This document shows positions 1-4,869 of a DNA stretch of 6,212 nucleotides, piece by piece. This DNA is from JBKECP01 sp047974765. GTDB taxonomy: Bacteria > Pseudomonadota > Gammaproteobacteria > Pseudomonadales > Halieaceae. The stretch lies in assembly GCA_047974765.1 (NCBI GenBank), contig JBKECP010000033.1, positions 1-6,212 of the forward strand, given 5' to 3'. The notes below the pieces were generated by a model, which saw nothing but the letters and a program-made list of their open reading frames with translations, did not search any database and was not told the DNA's origin. The position numbers and the translations under genes are program-made. Numbering within the stretch: the stretch's first letter is position 1; the number at the start of each line of letters is the position of its first letter.

Positions 1-2
1 AT

Positions 3-233
3 GTCTCTGAGGGACGCCCTTGCCGATATCACCTTCAAAAGATAATTAGTGATCAAAAATGGAATGTTGATCAAGAAGCTTTGGCTATGATTTCACCCGG
101 GAAAAAAGGTAAGAGGCAGAATACAACGCGTTCAGCAGATGGCGTGCTTGATAGGTTTCGCGTATATAAGAAAGTTCTGGATAGCTGTGCAGAAAAGATA
201 GTAGAGGAAGGTGATATGATTTTTTGGGGGTAA
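3..233 (+). CDS. 3' end of an unidentified ORF (5' end outside the window)
   Basis: The frame is open from the first bases to a TAA at 231-233, giving the last 76 residues of a protein that starts upstream. I do not recognise it. The piece is hydrophilic and basic in the middle (around SPGKKGKRQNTTR) and ends in a charged helix-like stretch closing with DMIFWG. It has no membrane segment or signal peptide. Its stop codon lies immediately before the junction of the next toxin tip, in the same frame. The immunity gene ending at 2037 is placed in the same way against the next HNH tip. By that analogy it may be the end of the immunity gene of an earlier cassette, but it could also be the end of another tip. 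An alternative in-frame ATG lies at about 87-89. Whether it is coding is uncertain. Confidence 0.4.
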   Translation, partial: VSEGRPCRYHLQKIISDQKWNVDQEALAMISPGKKGKRQNTTRSADGVLDRFRVYKKVLDSCAEKIVEEGDMIFWG

Positions 234-533
234 TTTTCTGACGCTGTTGTTGCAAAGGGCGTAGGACCAAAAGTAGGATCGGCTGGTGGTGAAGGTGCTA
301 AGAAAGCTTTTTCGAATAAAGTAAAAGACCAAGCCAGAAAAGAAAGTAACGATACTTGTGTATTTTGCAGGACTAAAACTACACGCGACCCTGGGCCTAC
401 CCGTTCTGAGATTGACCATTCCATTCCCAAGTCAAGAGGCGGAAATAACACTATCGAAAATGCTCAAAATACTTGTCGGACTTGTAACCGGAGTAAGGGA
501 GAAAAAACGACAGATGAGTTTCTTAATCGATAG
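234..533 (+). pseudogene. Displaced Rhs C-terminal toxin tip, HNH endonuclease, no start codon
   Basis: This 99-codon frame ends at TAG 531-533 and contains no ATG, GTG, TTG or CTG, so it cannot be translated alone. It matches the HNH/McrA-like nuclease tips of Rhs and similar polymorphic toxins. Numbering from 234, a linker (VVAKGVGPKVGSAG, 5-18) precedes a first zinc knuckle C42-x2-C45, then D61-H62 followed by IPKSRGG, N76, and a second knuckle C81-x2-C84 followed by N85. The known role of such domains is metal-dependent DNA cleavage in a target cell; H62 and N76 are the likely active-site positions and the cysteines the structural zinc site. The shell and core that should precede it are missing, so this is an orphan tip left after exchange or truncation. 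The gene at 549 is its likely immunity partner. The nuclease identity is secure; whether it is ever expressed is not. Confidence 0.8.
246..261 (+). repeat. Cassette-junction repeat, copy 1
   Basis: GTTGTTGCAAAGGGCG lies at the start of the first HNH tip, 12 bases after the preceding stop codon. A second copy at 2037-2052 differs at one of 16 bases and sits in the same place of the second HNH tip, in the same codon phase (VVAKG versus VVTKG). It is a candidate site for homologous exchange of tips. Confidence 0.55.
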
Positions 534-548
534 GTAAATATTTCGTTT

Positions 549-986
549 ATGGCTAACTACGATATTGAAGTTGGTGAGAATAAGAGTGCCTCGACGTGTC
601 ATTGTTGCGGTAAAAAGTCTTGCGTTGGTCACGGGTTTATTTACAAGAATGATGATGCGTATGCGGTATATTACGTTGGTTGGTCTGACTCTCACCCTGA
701 TAAAAAGGTGAGCATAGCTCTTGCCACTGGTGAGTGGGATGACGACTCGACTGTAGATGATCGTACTTGTTTTGGTGTTGAAGCATCCGAAGGTAAAGAC
801 GAAATTCTTTTTCGAGTTATTGAGCCCGATGAATCGCCTTGGTCTAATACTGATTTATTGGGCCCAATGTTAACCAGAGATGAGAGTCTATCTCATCCAT
901 TGTTAAAAGAGGTGTTTGTAATTGCAGAGATTATTTTGCGCAGACACATAGCACTGCGTGAATATCTTGCAATACCTGAAGTGTAG
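549..986 (+). CDS. Putative immunity protein of the first HNH tip
   Basis: This 145-aa acidic, soluble-looking protein starts 15 bases after the stop of the HNH tip on the same strand. I assign it as an immunity protein from position alone; I do not recognise a named family. A CxxC knuckle, C17-H-C19-C20-G with a further C25, opens the protein and is followed by an aromatic, beta-rich segment (GFIYKNDDAYAVYYVGW) and then a run of acidic residues (GEWDDDSTVDD), which could suit a protein that binds a basic nuclease. The C-terminal 40 residues look helical. There is no signal peptide or membrane segment, so it should act in the cytoplasm, where an incoming nuclease would act. The ribosome site is poor (AGG about 14 bases upstream of the ATG), so expression may rely on readthrough from upstream. 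Codon use is AT-rich, as in the other cassettes here and unlike the Rhs core. Confidence 0.75.
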   Translation: MANYDIEVGENKSASTCHCCGKKSCVGHGFIYKNDDAYAVYYVGWSDSHPDKKVSIALATGEWDDDSTVDDRTCFGVEASEGKDEILFRVIEPDESPWSNTDLLGPMLTRDESLSHPLLKEVFVIAEIILRRHIALREYLAIPEV

Positions 987-1040
987 TAACCCCGACCTGA
1001 TCTGACAGCGACCGATTTTGATGCAGGGACTGTCAGTTTA

Positions 1041-1060
1041 GATTTGATTCAAATCTTTTT
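1041..1060 (+). terminator. Weak candidate terminator after the first immunity gene
   Basis: A near-perfect palindrome at 1041-1055 (six-base stem GATTTG/CAAATC, three-base loop) is followed directly by five T at 1056-1060. The stem is AT-rich and short, so termination would be inefficient. It lies 55 bases past the stop of the gene ending at 986. Confidence 0.3.
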
Positions 1061-1090
1061 CCTGCCAGATTTGTTTGCCATCGGTTAGCA

Positions 1091-1181
1091 CCCACAAATG
1101 GGCCACAAAAGGGGGCCACAAATGGGGAGGGCCACAAATGGGGACACCCAGGAATTGAATGGTAACCACCAAATGGGGACA
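1091..1181. repeat. Cluster of short REP-like CCACAAATGGGGA repeats
   Basis: Five related units occur in direct orientation: 1091-1102 (cccacaaatggg), 1102-1115 (gccacaaaaggggg), 1115-1128 (gccacaaatgggga), 1131-1146 (gccacaaatggggaca) and 1166-1181 (ccaccaaatggggaca). Two of them end in GGGGACA, a motif I associate from memory with the REP-like flanks of Y1/RAYT transposases in gammaproteobacteria. No transposase reading frame is visible here, so they may be remnants of such an element or solitary REP-like sites. Confidence 0.6.
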
Positions 1182-1426
1182 GGAATGGAGCGGAGATTGT
1201 GGTTGTGTTAAGGTTTTGATTCGAAAAGGAATTCAGTATACGAGATTGCGTATCAGGTTGAAATTTTTCCAATTACAAAGGATCGTTCGTATCTTTTTGA
1301 TTTATACTTTTAAAGAATCCCCTTAAGAGTGCTGATGGCTGAACTGAGAGACAAGGCGGTTTATGTTAAATCCGCATTATTCCCTGTATTCGATTCCCTA
1401 CAGGCACTGAAACCGTTCAGCGTTGG

Positions 1427-1705
1427 ATGTCTAATGCAGAGCTGAAAGCGACGCAAGAAACTGGGTTGTTGCGCGGTGGTCAAGAAGGAATGCACTACGT
1501 TACCGATTCAGCAAACTCAAATGCACTTCGCGCTCGTCAGCGATCTGCACTTCCTCAGACTCCAGAAGTCAGGGTTACTTTAGAAGTACCTAAAGGCGTT
1601 TTCTCCAAGCCGTCAAGAGTGGAGCCAGCGTTTAACATGCCTGGCAGGGGCATGGAGCGTACAGCTACAGGGAATATTCCTGTGACGATAAAGAGGGTTC
1701 AATAA
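1427..1705 (+). CDS. TreTu-like ADP-ribosyltransferase toxin tip, detached from its Rhs core
   Basis: From the ATG this frame gives 92 residues. The frame is open back to 1370, and the residues just before the ATG (TGTETVQRW) read like the normal domain start, so the ATG is probably internal to a former Rhs tip. The pattern MSNAELKATQETGLLRGG, GMHYVTDSANSNALRARQR, ALPQTPEVRVTLEVP and FNMPGRGMERTATGNIPV agrees with what I recall of the TreTu family, mono-ADP-ribosyltransferases of Rhs effectors that modify elongation factor Tu and stop translation. Likely important positions are the Arg two residues before the Met, the H23-Y24-V25-T26 strand, and E77 of MERTATG; I infer these from ART folds generally. 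No Shine-Dalgarno sequence precedes the ATG. No YD repeats or RHS core lie upstream, so delivery is not possible from this copy as it stands. It overlaps the next gene by one base (TAATG). The family call is from memory of the motif set. Confidence 0.72.
   Translation: MSNAELKATQETGLLRGGQEGMHYVTDSANSNALRARQRSALPQTPEVRVTLEVPKGVFSKPSRVEPAFNMPGRGMERTATGNIPVTIKRVQ
1692..1697 (+). promoter_or_regulatory. Shine-Dalgarno site for the TreTu-partner immunity gene
   Basis: AGAGGG lies seven bases before the ATG at 1705, inside the last codons of the toxin tip. Together with the TAATG stop-start overlap it makes independent or coupled translation of the immunity gene likely. The toxin ATG at 1427 has no comparable site, so immunity should be made in excess of toxin. 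Confidence 0.65.
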
Positions 1706-2037
1706 TGTCTAGCAGTCTGGTCGGAAGGAAAATCATCATTCGTAGCAATGAGTTTATTGATCGAGATATAAACGCTTTCATTGTTACGATTGATGCAAAC
1801 AAAAAATCTATACTGTTGGAATTAGATAAACCCATAAAATCTACAGGTACGAAGTACCGGCACATTGTTGCATCACCAAGGTTGTCAAAAGATGACCTTG
1901 GTGCATTAAGTGCGATCGGTGTTTTAGGGTGTTCCGTGACTTGGGTGCCTGATGATAAATATGATCTTAACAACCCGATGGATTTGAGTTGGTGGAGAGG
2001 TGGAGCTGCTGCTATTACGGATTTGTGCATTGATTAG
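1705..2037 (+). CDS. Putative immunity protein for the TreTu-like toxin
   Basis: This 110-aa soluble protein begins at the A of the toxin's stop codon. Tight coupling to an ART tip makes an immunity role very likely: it would bind or otherwise neutralise the toxin in the cytoplasm. No domain name can be read from the sequence with certainty. The N-terminal half is beta-rich (GRKIIIRSNEFIDRDI, AFIVTID, SILLELDKP), the middle has a conserved-looking ASPRLSKDDLGAL segment, and the end is marked by VLGCSVTWVPDDKYD and NPMDLSWWRGGAAAI. It has no signal peptide or transmembrane helix. The start is well supported by AGAGGG seven bases upstream. The stop at 2035-2037 overlaps the open frame of the next HNH tip and the shared junction repeat, so this cassette ends exactly where the next begins. 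Confidence 0.82.
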   Translation: MSSSLVGRKIIIRSNEFIDRDINAFIVTIDANKKSILLELDKPIKSTGTKYRHIVASPRLSKDDLGALSAIGVLGCSVTWVPDDKYDLNNPMDLSWWRGGAAAITDLCID

Positions 2038-2342
2038 TTGTTACAAAGGGCGCAAGGAAACCAGGTTCTGCTGGTGTTGATCGAACTGGTAAGGACTTTA
2101 CGCCCAAAACCAAGAGAGAACTTGATACGGAAAATGCTGCTAGGAATGGTGGTGTAAACCGTTGTGAAAACTGTGGCGTTGATGTTGTTCCTGGTCAAAG
2201 GTCTCAACGTGGTGTTACCCCGCCAGGCAATGAACGACAGCGCGATCATATTATTCCCAAGTCTAAAGGCGGTGATGGTACTGTTGAAAATGGCCAGATC
2301 CTTTGTCGAACTTGTAATTTGAATAAGAGAGACAACTTGTAA
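2034..2342 (+). pseudogene. Second displaced Rhs toxin tip, HNH endonuclease, no start codon
   Basis: A frame open from 2034 to TAA 2340-2342 encodes about 101 residues of an HNH nuclease tip but has no usable start codon. Numbering from 2037: linker VVTKGARKPGSAG (1-13), first zinc knuckle C43-x2-C46-G, D70-H71 followed by IIPKSKGGDG, N85, second knuckle C90-x2-C93 with N94. H71 and N85 are the likely catalytic and fold-stabilising residues of the HNH motif, and the four cysteines a structural zinc site. It resembles the tip at 234-533 in architecture and in its first 13 residues, but the central loop between knuckle and DH is longer (about 23 residues against 15), so it is a paralogous tip rather than a recent duplicate. 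It is followed after two bases by a DUF4265-family gene, its likely immunity partner. Without core or start codon it is silent unless recombined onto an Rhs. Confidence 0.8.
2037..2052 (+). repeat. Cassette-junction repeat, copy 2
   Basis: GTTGTTACAAAGGGCG begins at the last base of the preceding immunity stop codon and opens the coding part of the second HNH tip. It matches 246-261 at 15 of 16 bases, in the same codon phase. After this block the two tips diverge quickly, apart from the GSAG codons a few residues later. Confidence 0.55.
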
Positions 2343-2344
2343 TT

Positions 2345-2776
2345 ATGGAAGGCCACGTAAAAGTATATTTTGAAATTCCATCCGCAGATTCTGAGGAAAT
2401 GGAAATTGAGACCGTGTGGGCTATCCCGCACGGAGAAGGCTTTAAGCTAGACAATATTCCCTTTTATGCGAAAGGCGTTGCACTTGATGATGTCGTTAGC
2501 GCAAATGAGGTGGATGGTTGTCTTTATGTTGATGAACTTTTGGAACCCTCTGGGCACAGTACCGTCCGTTTGTGGTTCTCGGATGAAAAGGATGTTCAGA
2601 CTGTTAGGGCCGAATTGAAAGCGATGGGCTGTGACTCTGAGATAAGCGATCAGCCTCGCTTGGTTGCAGTAGATATTCCTTCTAGTGTTAGTTACGAAAA
2701 AATCAGGGAATATCTTGATGCTGGGGAGGCGAATGGGAAGTGGAATTATCAAGAAGCCTGTCTGGGTTTTTTGTAA
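2345..2776 (+). CDS. DUF4265-family protein, putative immunity for the second HNH tip
   Basis: This 143-aa acidic protein matches the DUF4265 pattern: VKVYFEIPSADSEEMEIETVWA (residues 5-26), GFKLDNIPFYAKGVALDDVV (31-50), SGHSTVRLWF around 69-78, a ferredoxin-like half with VRAELKAMGC, then LVAVDIPSSVSYEKIREYLDAGE and a WNYQEACLG ending. The family's biochemical function is unknown to me; members are often found beside polymorphic toxin tips, which fits an immunity role against the HNH nuclease ending two bases upstream. It has no membrane segment. The purine run AAGAGAGA at 2325-2332, 12 bases before the ATG, is a distant but possible ribosome site lying inside the end of the tip. A hairpin at 2812-2833 probably ends its transcript. 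The family call is firm; the immunity role is inferred from context. Confidence 0.85.
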   Translation: MEGHVKVYFEIPSADSEEMEIETVWAIPHGEGFKLDNIPFYAKGVALDDVVSANEVDGCLYVDELLEPSGHSTVRLWFSDEKDVQTVRAELKAMGCDSEISDQPRLVAVDIPSSVSYEKIREYLDAGEANGKWNYQEACLGFL

Positions 2777-2778
2777 TT

Positions 2779-2985
2779 CTACAATATATCCCACTTAGGA
2801 TATTTTTTATTGAGAGCAGCTTTGGCTGCTCTCTTTGTTTGTGGGTTGTCAGAAACTGCACATCGGTTAAGGAACTGCTCTACATTGCTGCCGCTCCACC
2901 CTGCGGCAGCAGAGGCGATCCAGGTGCGATTGTTGTCATTAACATCCGGTTTGTTGCCATAGTTAAAACCAAACCGGACAGGCAC
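2779..2985 (-). CDS. Small minus-strand ORF of unknown function, doubtful
   Basis: A GTG at 2983-2985 (read on the minus strand) opens 68 codons ending three bases from the stop of the convergent DUF4265 gene. The residues look more protein-like than the other shadow frames: asparagine- and aspartate-rich GNKPDVNDNNRTW, then ASAAAGWSGSNVEQFLNRC and a basic end KRAAKAALNKKYPKWDIL. I do not recognise a family. There is no Shine-Dalgarno sequence before the GTG, and the terminator-like hairpin at 2812-2833 falls inside it, coding the KRAAKAAL repeat-like helix. It may be a remnant of a gene on the other strand, or chance. Confidence 0.3.
   Translation of the reverse strand: MPVRFGFNYGNKPDVNDNNRTWIASAAAGWSGSNVEQFLNRCAVSDNPQTKRAAKAALNKKYPKWDIL
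2812..2840 (+). terminator. Rho-independent terminator after the DUF4265 gene
   Basis: A perfect nine-base stem GAGAGCAGC/GCTGCTCTC with a TTTG loop (2812-2833) is followed by TTTGTTT. It lies 35 bases past the stop at 2776 and would close the cassette transcript. The other side is A-rich on the minus strand, so it should work in the + direction only. Confidence 0.65.
2887..2910. repeat. Perfect inverted repeat in the spacer
   Basis: GCTGCCGC and GCGGCAGC pair over eight bases around an eight-base loop. No T tract follows on either strand, so it is not an obvious terminator. Its role is unknown. Confidence 0.45.
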
Positions 2986-3013
2986 AAGAATTAGTTTTTA
3001 CCTTCAGACCCGC

Positions 3014-3029
3014 AGCATGGAATCATGCT
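3014..3029. repeat. Small hairpin upstream of the tandem repeat
   Basis: AGCATG and CATGCT form a perfect six-base stem around GAAT, 22 bases before the tandem array. It has no T tract. It might affect translation or mark a breakpoint, but no function can be assigned. Confidence 0.35.
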
Positions 3030-3050
3030 TTAACGGGGTGGATATTTTTG

Positions 3051-3130
3051 ATGAGCAGGGATGAGCAGGGATGAGCAGGGATGAGCAGGGATGAGCAGGG
3101 ATGAGCAGGGATGAGCAGGGATGAGCAGGA
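3051..3130 (+). repeat. 10-bp tandem repeat (ATGAGCAGGG) x8 at the start of the rhs fragment
   Basis: Seven perfect copies of ATGAGCAGGG are followed by an eighth ending in A instead of G. Every unit carries an ATG, and an AGGG ten bases ahead of the next but one ATG. Since ten is not a multiple of three, each phase is read in turn: an ATG in any of the first six units gives MSRDEQG and a TGA, the seventh (3111) gives a 13-residue peptide, and only the last unit (3121) opens the long Rhs frame. Arrays of this kind change copy number by slippage. Confidence 0.95.
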
Positions 3131-4869
3131 AAATATTTACCCGGATCACTGATATCCGCGGTGGCTGGTGCTACCGATACAATCGCCCCCGGCCCACCCG
3201 CCACCCGCGCAGCGGCCTGACCCGGCAGCTGGGTCACACCACCACCCACACCTACGCCACCGCGGGCGGTGGCCAGTTCAGCTTTGAAACCGGCCACCGT
3301 TACAACGCCGACGACCAGCTGCACAGCCACACCTGGCCCGATGGCAGCCAGCAGACCTACCACTACAGCAAGGGTCTGCTGAGCCAGATCACCCTGCCGG
3401 ACCAGAGCCGGATCAGTTATAGCCAGTACCAGTGGCTGAGGCCCGGCCAGATCAGCACCCCCGGCACCACCAGAGCACTCACTTACGACGGCCTGCAACG
3501 CCCCCTGACCATCGAGGTCAGCAACAGCAGCAGCCAGAGCCTGAGCCAGCGGCAGTACCAGTACAGCAGTGCCGGCAACATCACGCAGCTCGGCAGCGAA
3601 CTGGGCCAGACAGATTACGGCTACGACCGCCTCAACCGGCTGACCCAGGCCACCCCGGATGCGGCCCTGCATGCCCTCGGCCTGCCGGTGGAGCGGTACA
3701 CTTACGACGCTGTGGGCAACCGCACCAGCAGCGCCCACCAGAGCGGAGTATGGCGCTACAACGCCGACAACCAGCTCACGCAGTATCCGCAGACCGTTCC
3801 CTTCAGTCCCGCGCCCTTCAACCAAAGCCCGGCTATTGATACACAAATCAACTACAGCCCGCAGGGCCACACCCTGAAGGAAAGCAACAGCCACACGACC
3901 AGAGACTACGGTTATAACGCCGCCGACAGACTGACCCGCTACCGCCGCACCGCCGCAGGACAAAGCACCCCCGACCTGCAGGCGAACTACCAGTACGACC
4001 CCTTCGGCCGACGAATCGCCAAACACGTCACTGAAGGTGGCACAACCAACACAAAGAGCACCTACTTCATCTACAGCGAGCAGGGTCTGCTGGGCGAGAC
4101 TGATCAGGATGGTACCCTCACCAAAGCCTACGGCTTCAACCCGGTGGCGGCTGATCAGGGCCTGTGGAGCACCGATCCCATCTGGCAGGCCAGCATACAC
4201 AACGGCAGCCTGACGGACGCCCGGACCGAAATGCATTACCTGCATACCGACCATCTGGGCACGCCGATCCTTGCGACCACAAAGGCGGGGCAGACCAGCT
4301 GGCAGGCACAGGCAGAGGCCTTTGGGGCGGCGGGCATCTTGCCGGGGAACCGCATCCGGATGAATTTAAGGCTGCCGGGGCAGTATTTTGATGGGGAGAC
4401 GGGATTACATTACAACTACTTCAGGGATTATGATCCTAGTCTGGGAAGGTATATCCAAAGTGATCCGCTCGGACTTGAAGGTGGACTGAATACATACGCC
4501 TATGTTGGAGGAAACCCCCTAGCGTATATTGATCCAACTGGCGAGGCGGCTGCAGTTGCGATTCCCGTTGCTTTATTGCTGCTCATTACATCCTGGGTGG
4601 CGGTAAATACAGTCATTGACCCCAGTAAGCCTATCCCACCACAGCTTCCAGGCTACCAAGATCCAACGACATTTCACACTAGCACCCAACAATGTTCTAA
4701 TGTGCCAAGTTCGGGTCCACCAAATCGTCGAGATAGATGCATGGCTGCTGCGGCATTGAAATTTACTGCCTGTATGAAAGGCTCCGTAGGTCTCGTGGGC
4801 TGCTATGTAGCTTACTCTGTGAGAATACTAGTATGTCAAGCTCGTTCGCCGGATGGTGACGATGAGTAA
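3121..4869 (+). CDS. Truncated Rhs protein: YD repeats, RHS core and a membrane/cysteine-rich tip
   Basis: The 582-aa product is far shorter than usual Rhs effectors (roughly 1,400 aa) and lacks any N-terminal PAAR or VgrG-binding part. Residues 1-40 are not Rhs-like. YD-type repeats run from about 45 to 330 (GHRYNADDQL, YGYDRLNRLT, YTYDAVGNR, YQYDPFGRR). The RHS-associated core starts at about 373 (YLHTDHLGTP) and continues through GQYFDGETGLHYNYFRDYDP to DPLGL (D448) and DPTGE (D471). These two aspartates correspond to the self-cleavage region; the usual final Leu is Glu here. The tip, 475-582, has a likely membrane helix at 478-499, a proline-rich linker, and five cysteines (525, 540, 551, 561, 572), the last four spaced by 9-10 residues in an alpha-helical stretch. 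I do not recognise this tip; a membrane-acting toxin is plausible. GC content is high to about 4370 and then falls, still inside the core. The start is the last ATG of the tandem repeat; initiation there is unproven. It overlaps the next gene by eight bases. Confidence 0.88.
   Translation: MSRKIFTRITDIRGGWCYRYNRPRPTRHPRSGLTRQLGHTTTHTYATAGGGQFSFETGHRYNADDQLHSHTWPDGSQQTYHYSKGLLSQITLPDQSRISYSQYQWLRPGQISTPGTTRALTYDGLQRPLTIEVSNSSSQSLSQRQYQYSSAGNITQLGSELGQTDYGYDRLNRLTQATPDAALHALGLPVERYTYDAVGNRTSSAHQSGVWRYNADNQLTQYPQTVPFSPAPFNQSPAIDTQINYSPQGHTLKESNSHTTRDYGYNAADRLTRYRRTAAGQSTPDLQANYQYDPFGRRIAKHVTEGGTTNTKSTYFIYSEQGLLGETDQDGTLTKAYGFNPVAADQGLWSTDPIWQASIHNGSLTDARTEMHYLHTDHLGTPILATTKAGQTSWQAQAEAFGAAGILPGNRIRMNLRLPGQYFDGETGLHYNYFRDYDPSLGRYIQSDPLGLEGGLNTYAYVGGNPLAYIDPTGEAAAVAIPVALLLLITSWVAVNTVIDPSKPIPPQLPGYQDPTTFHTSTQQCSNVPSSGPPNRRDRCMAAAALKFTACMKGSVGLVGCYVAYSVRILVCQARSPDGDDE
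3241..3706 (+). repeat. YD-repeat segment duplicated at 5735-6212 (copy A)
   Basis: This part of the Rhs gene is repeated downstream in the same orientation. The offset is 2494 bases, rising to 2506 after a 12-base insertion in the second copy. From 3535 to 3706 the two copies differ at one base (3672, T against G), while before that they differ often. Weak similarity may reach back to the LG codons at 3229. Confidence 0.9.

Larger units (their letters stand above)
987..1426. other. Spacer between cassettes, no convincing gene
   Basis: This 440-base stretch separates the first immunity gene from the TreTu-like tip and holds no gene I can support. It contains a spaced inverted pair CTGACAG/CTGTCAG near its start, the AT-rich palindrome at 1041-1055, and the cluster of CCACAAATGGGGA-type repeats at 1091-1181. 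A 36-codon ATG frame (1335-1445, beginning MAELRDKAVY) overlaps the start of the next tip in another frame; it is too short to call. The frame of the TreTu-like tip stays open upstream of its ATG back to 1370. The sequence between 1182 and 1330 is AT-rich and could hold a promoter (TTGATT at 1216 and TATACG at 1237, spaced only 15 bases), but this is weak. Confidence 0.6.

Noticed and set aside
71..451. Overlapping minus-strand frames at the window start
   Set aside because: They are antisense to the HNH tip, whose zinc knuckles and DH-N motif make the + strand frame certain.
1033..1272. 79-codon minus-strand frame over the repeat cluster
   Set aside because: Its phenylalanine/proline-rich string (such as PFVAPFCGPFVG) is simply the translation of the CCACAAATGGGG repeats.
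1665..2030. 121-codon minus-strand frame
   Set aside because: It lies wholly antisense to the immunity gene at 1705-2037 and its upstream tip, and shows no recognisable domain.
2447..2794. 115-codon minus-strand frame
   Set aside because: It is antisense to the well-supported DUF4265 gene and has no domain-like pattern.
3051..3130. CRISPR array
   Set aside because: The units are ten bases long and directly adjacent with no spacers, and there are no cas genes. It is a simple tandem repeat.
3432..3839. 135-codon + strand frame rich in Gln, Pro and Arg
   Set aside because: It is a second-frame shadow of the Rhs gene; the low-complexity composition follows from the Rhs codon bias and the real frame is clearly the YD-repeat one.
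3004..4254. 416-codon open frame on the minus strand
   Set aside because: It is antisense to the GC-rich YD-repeat region. Its alanine-, valine- and glycine-rich composition and the repeated SSLLIPAHPC start come from the codon bias of the Rhs gene and the 10-bp repeat, not from a real protein.
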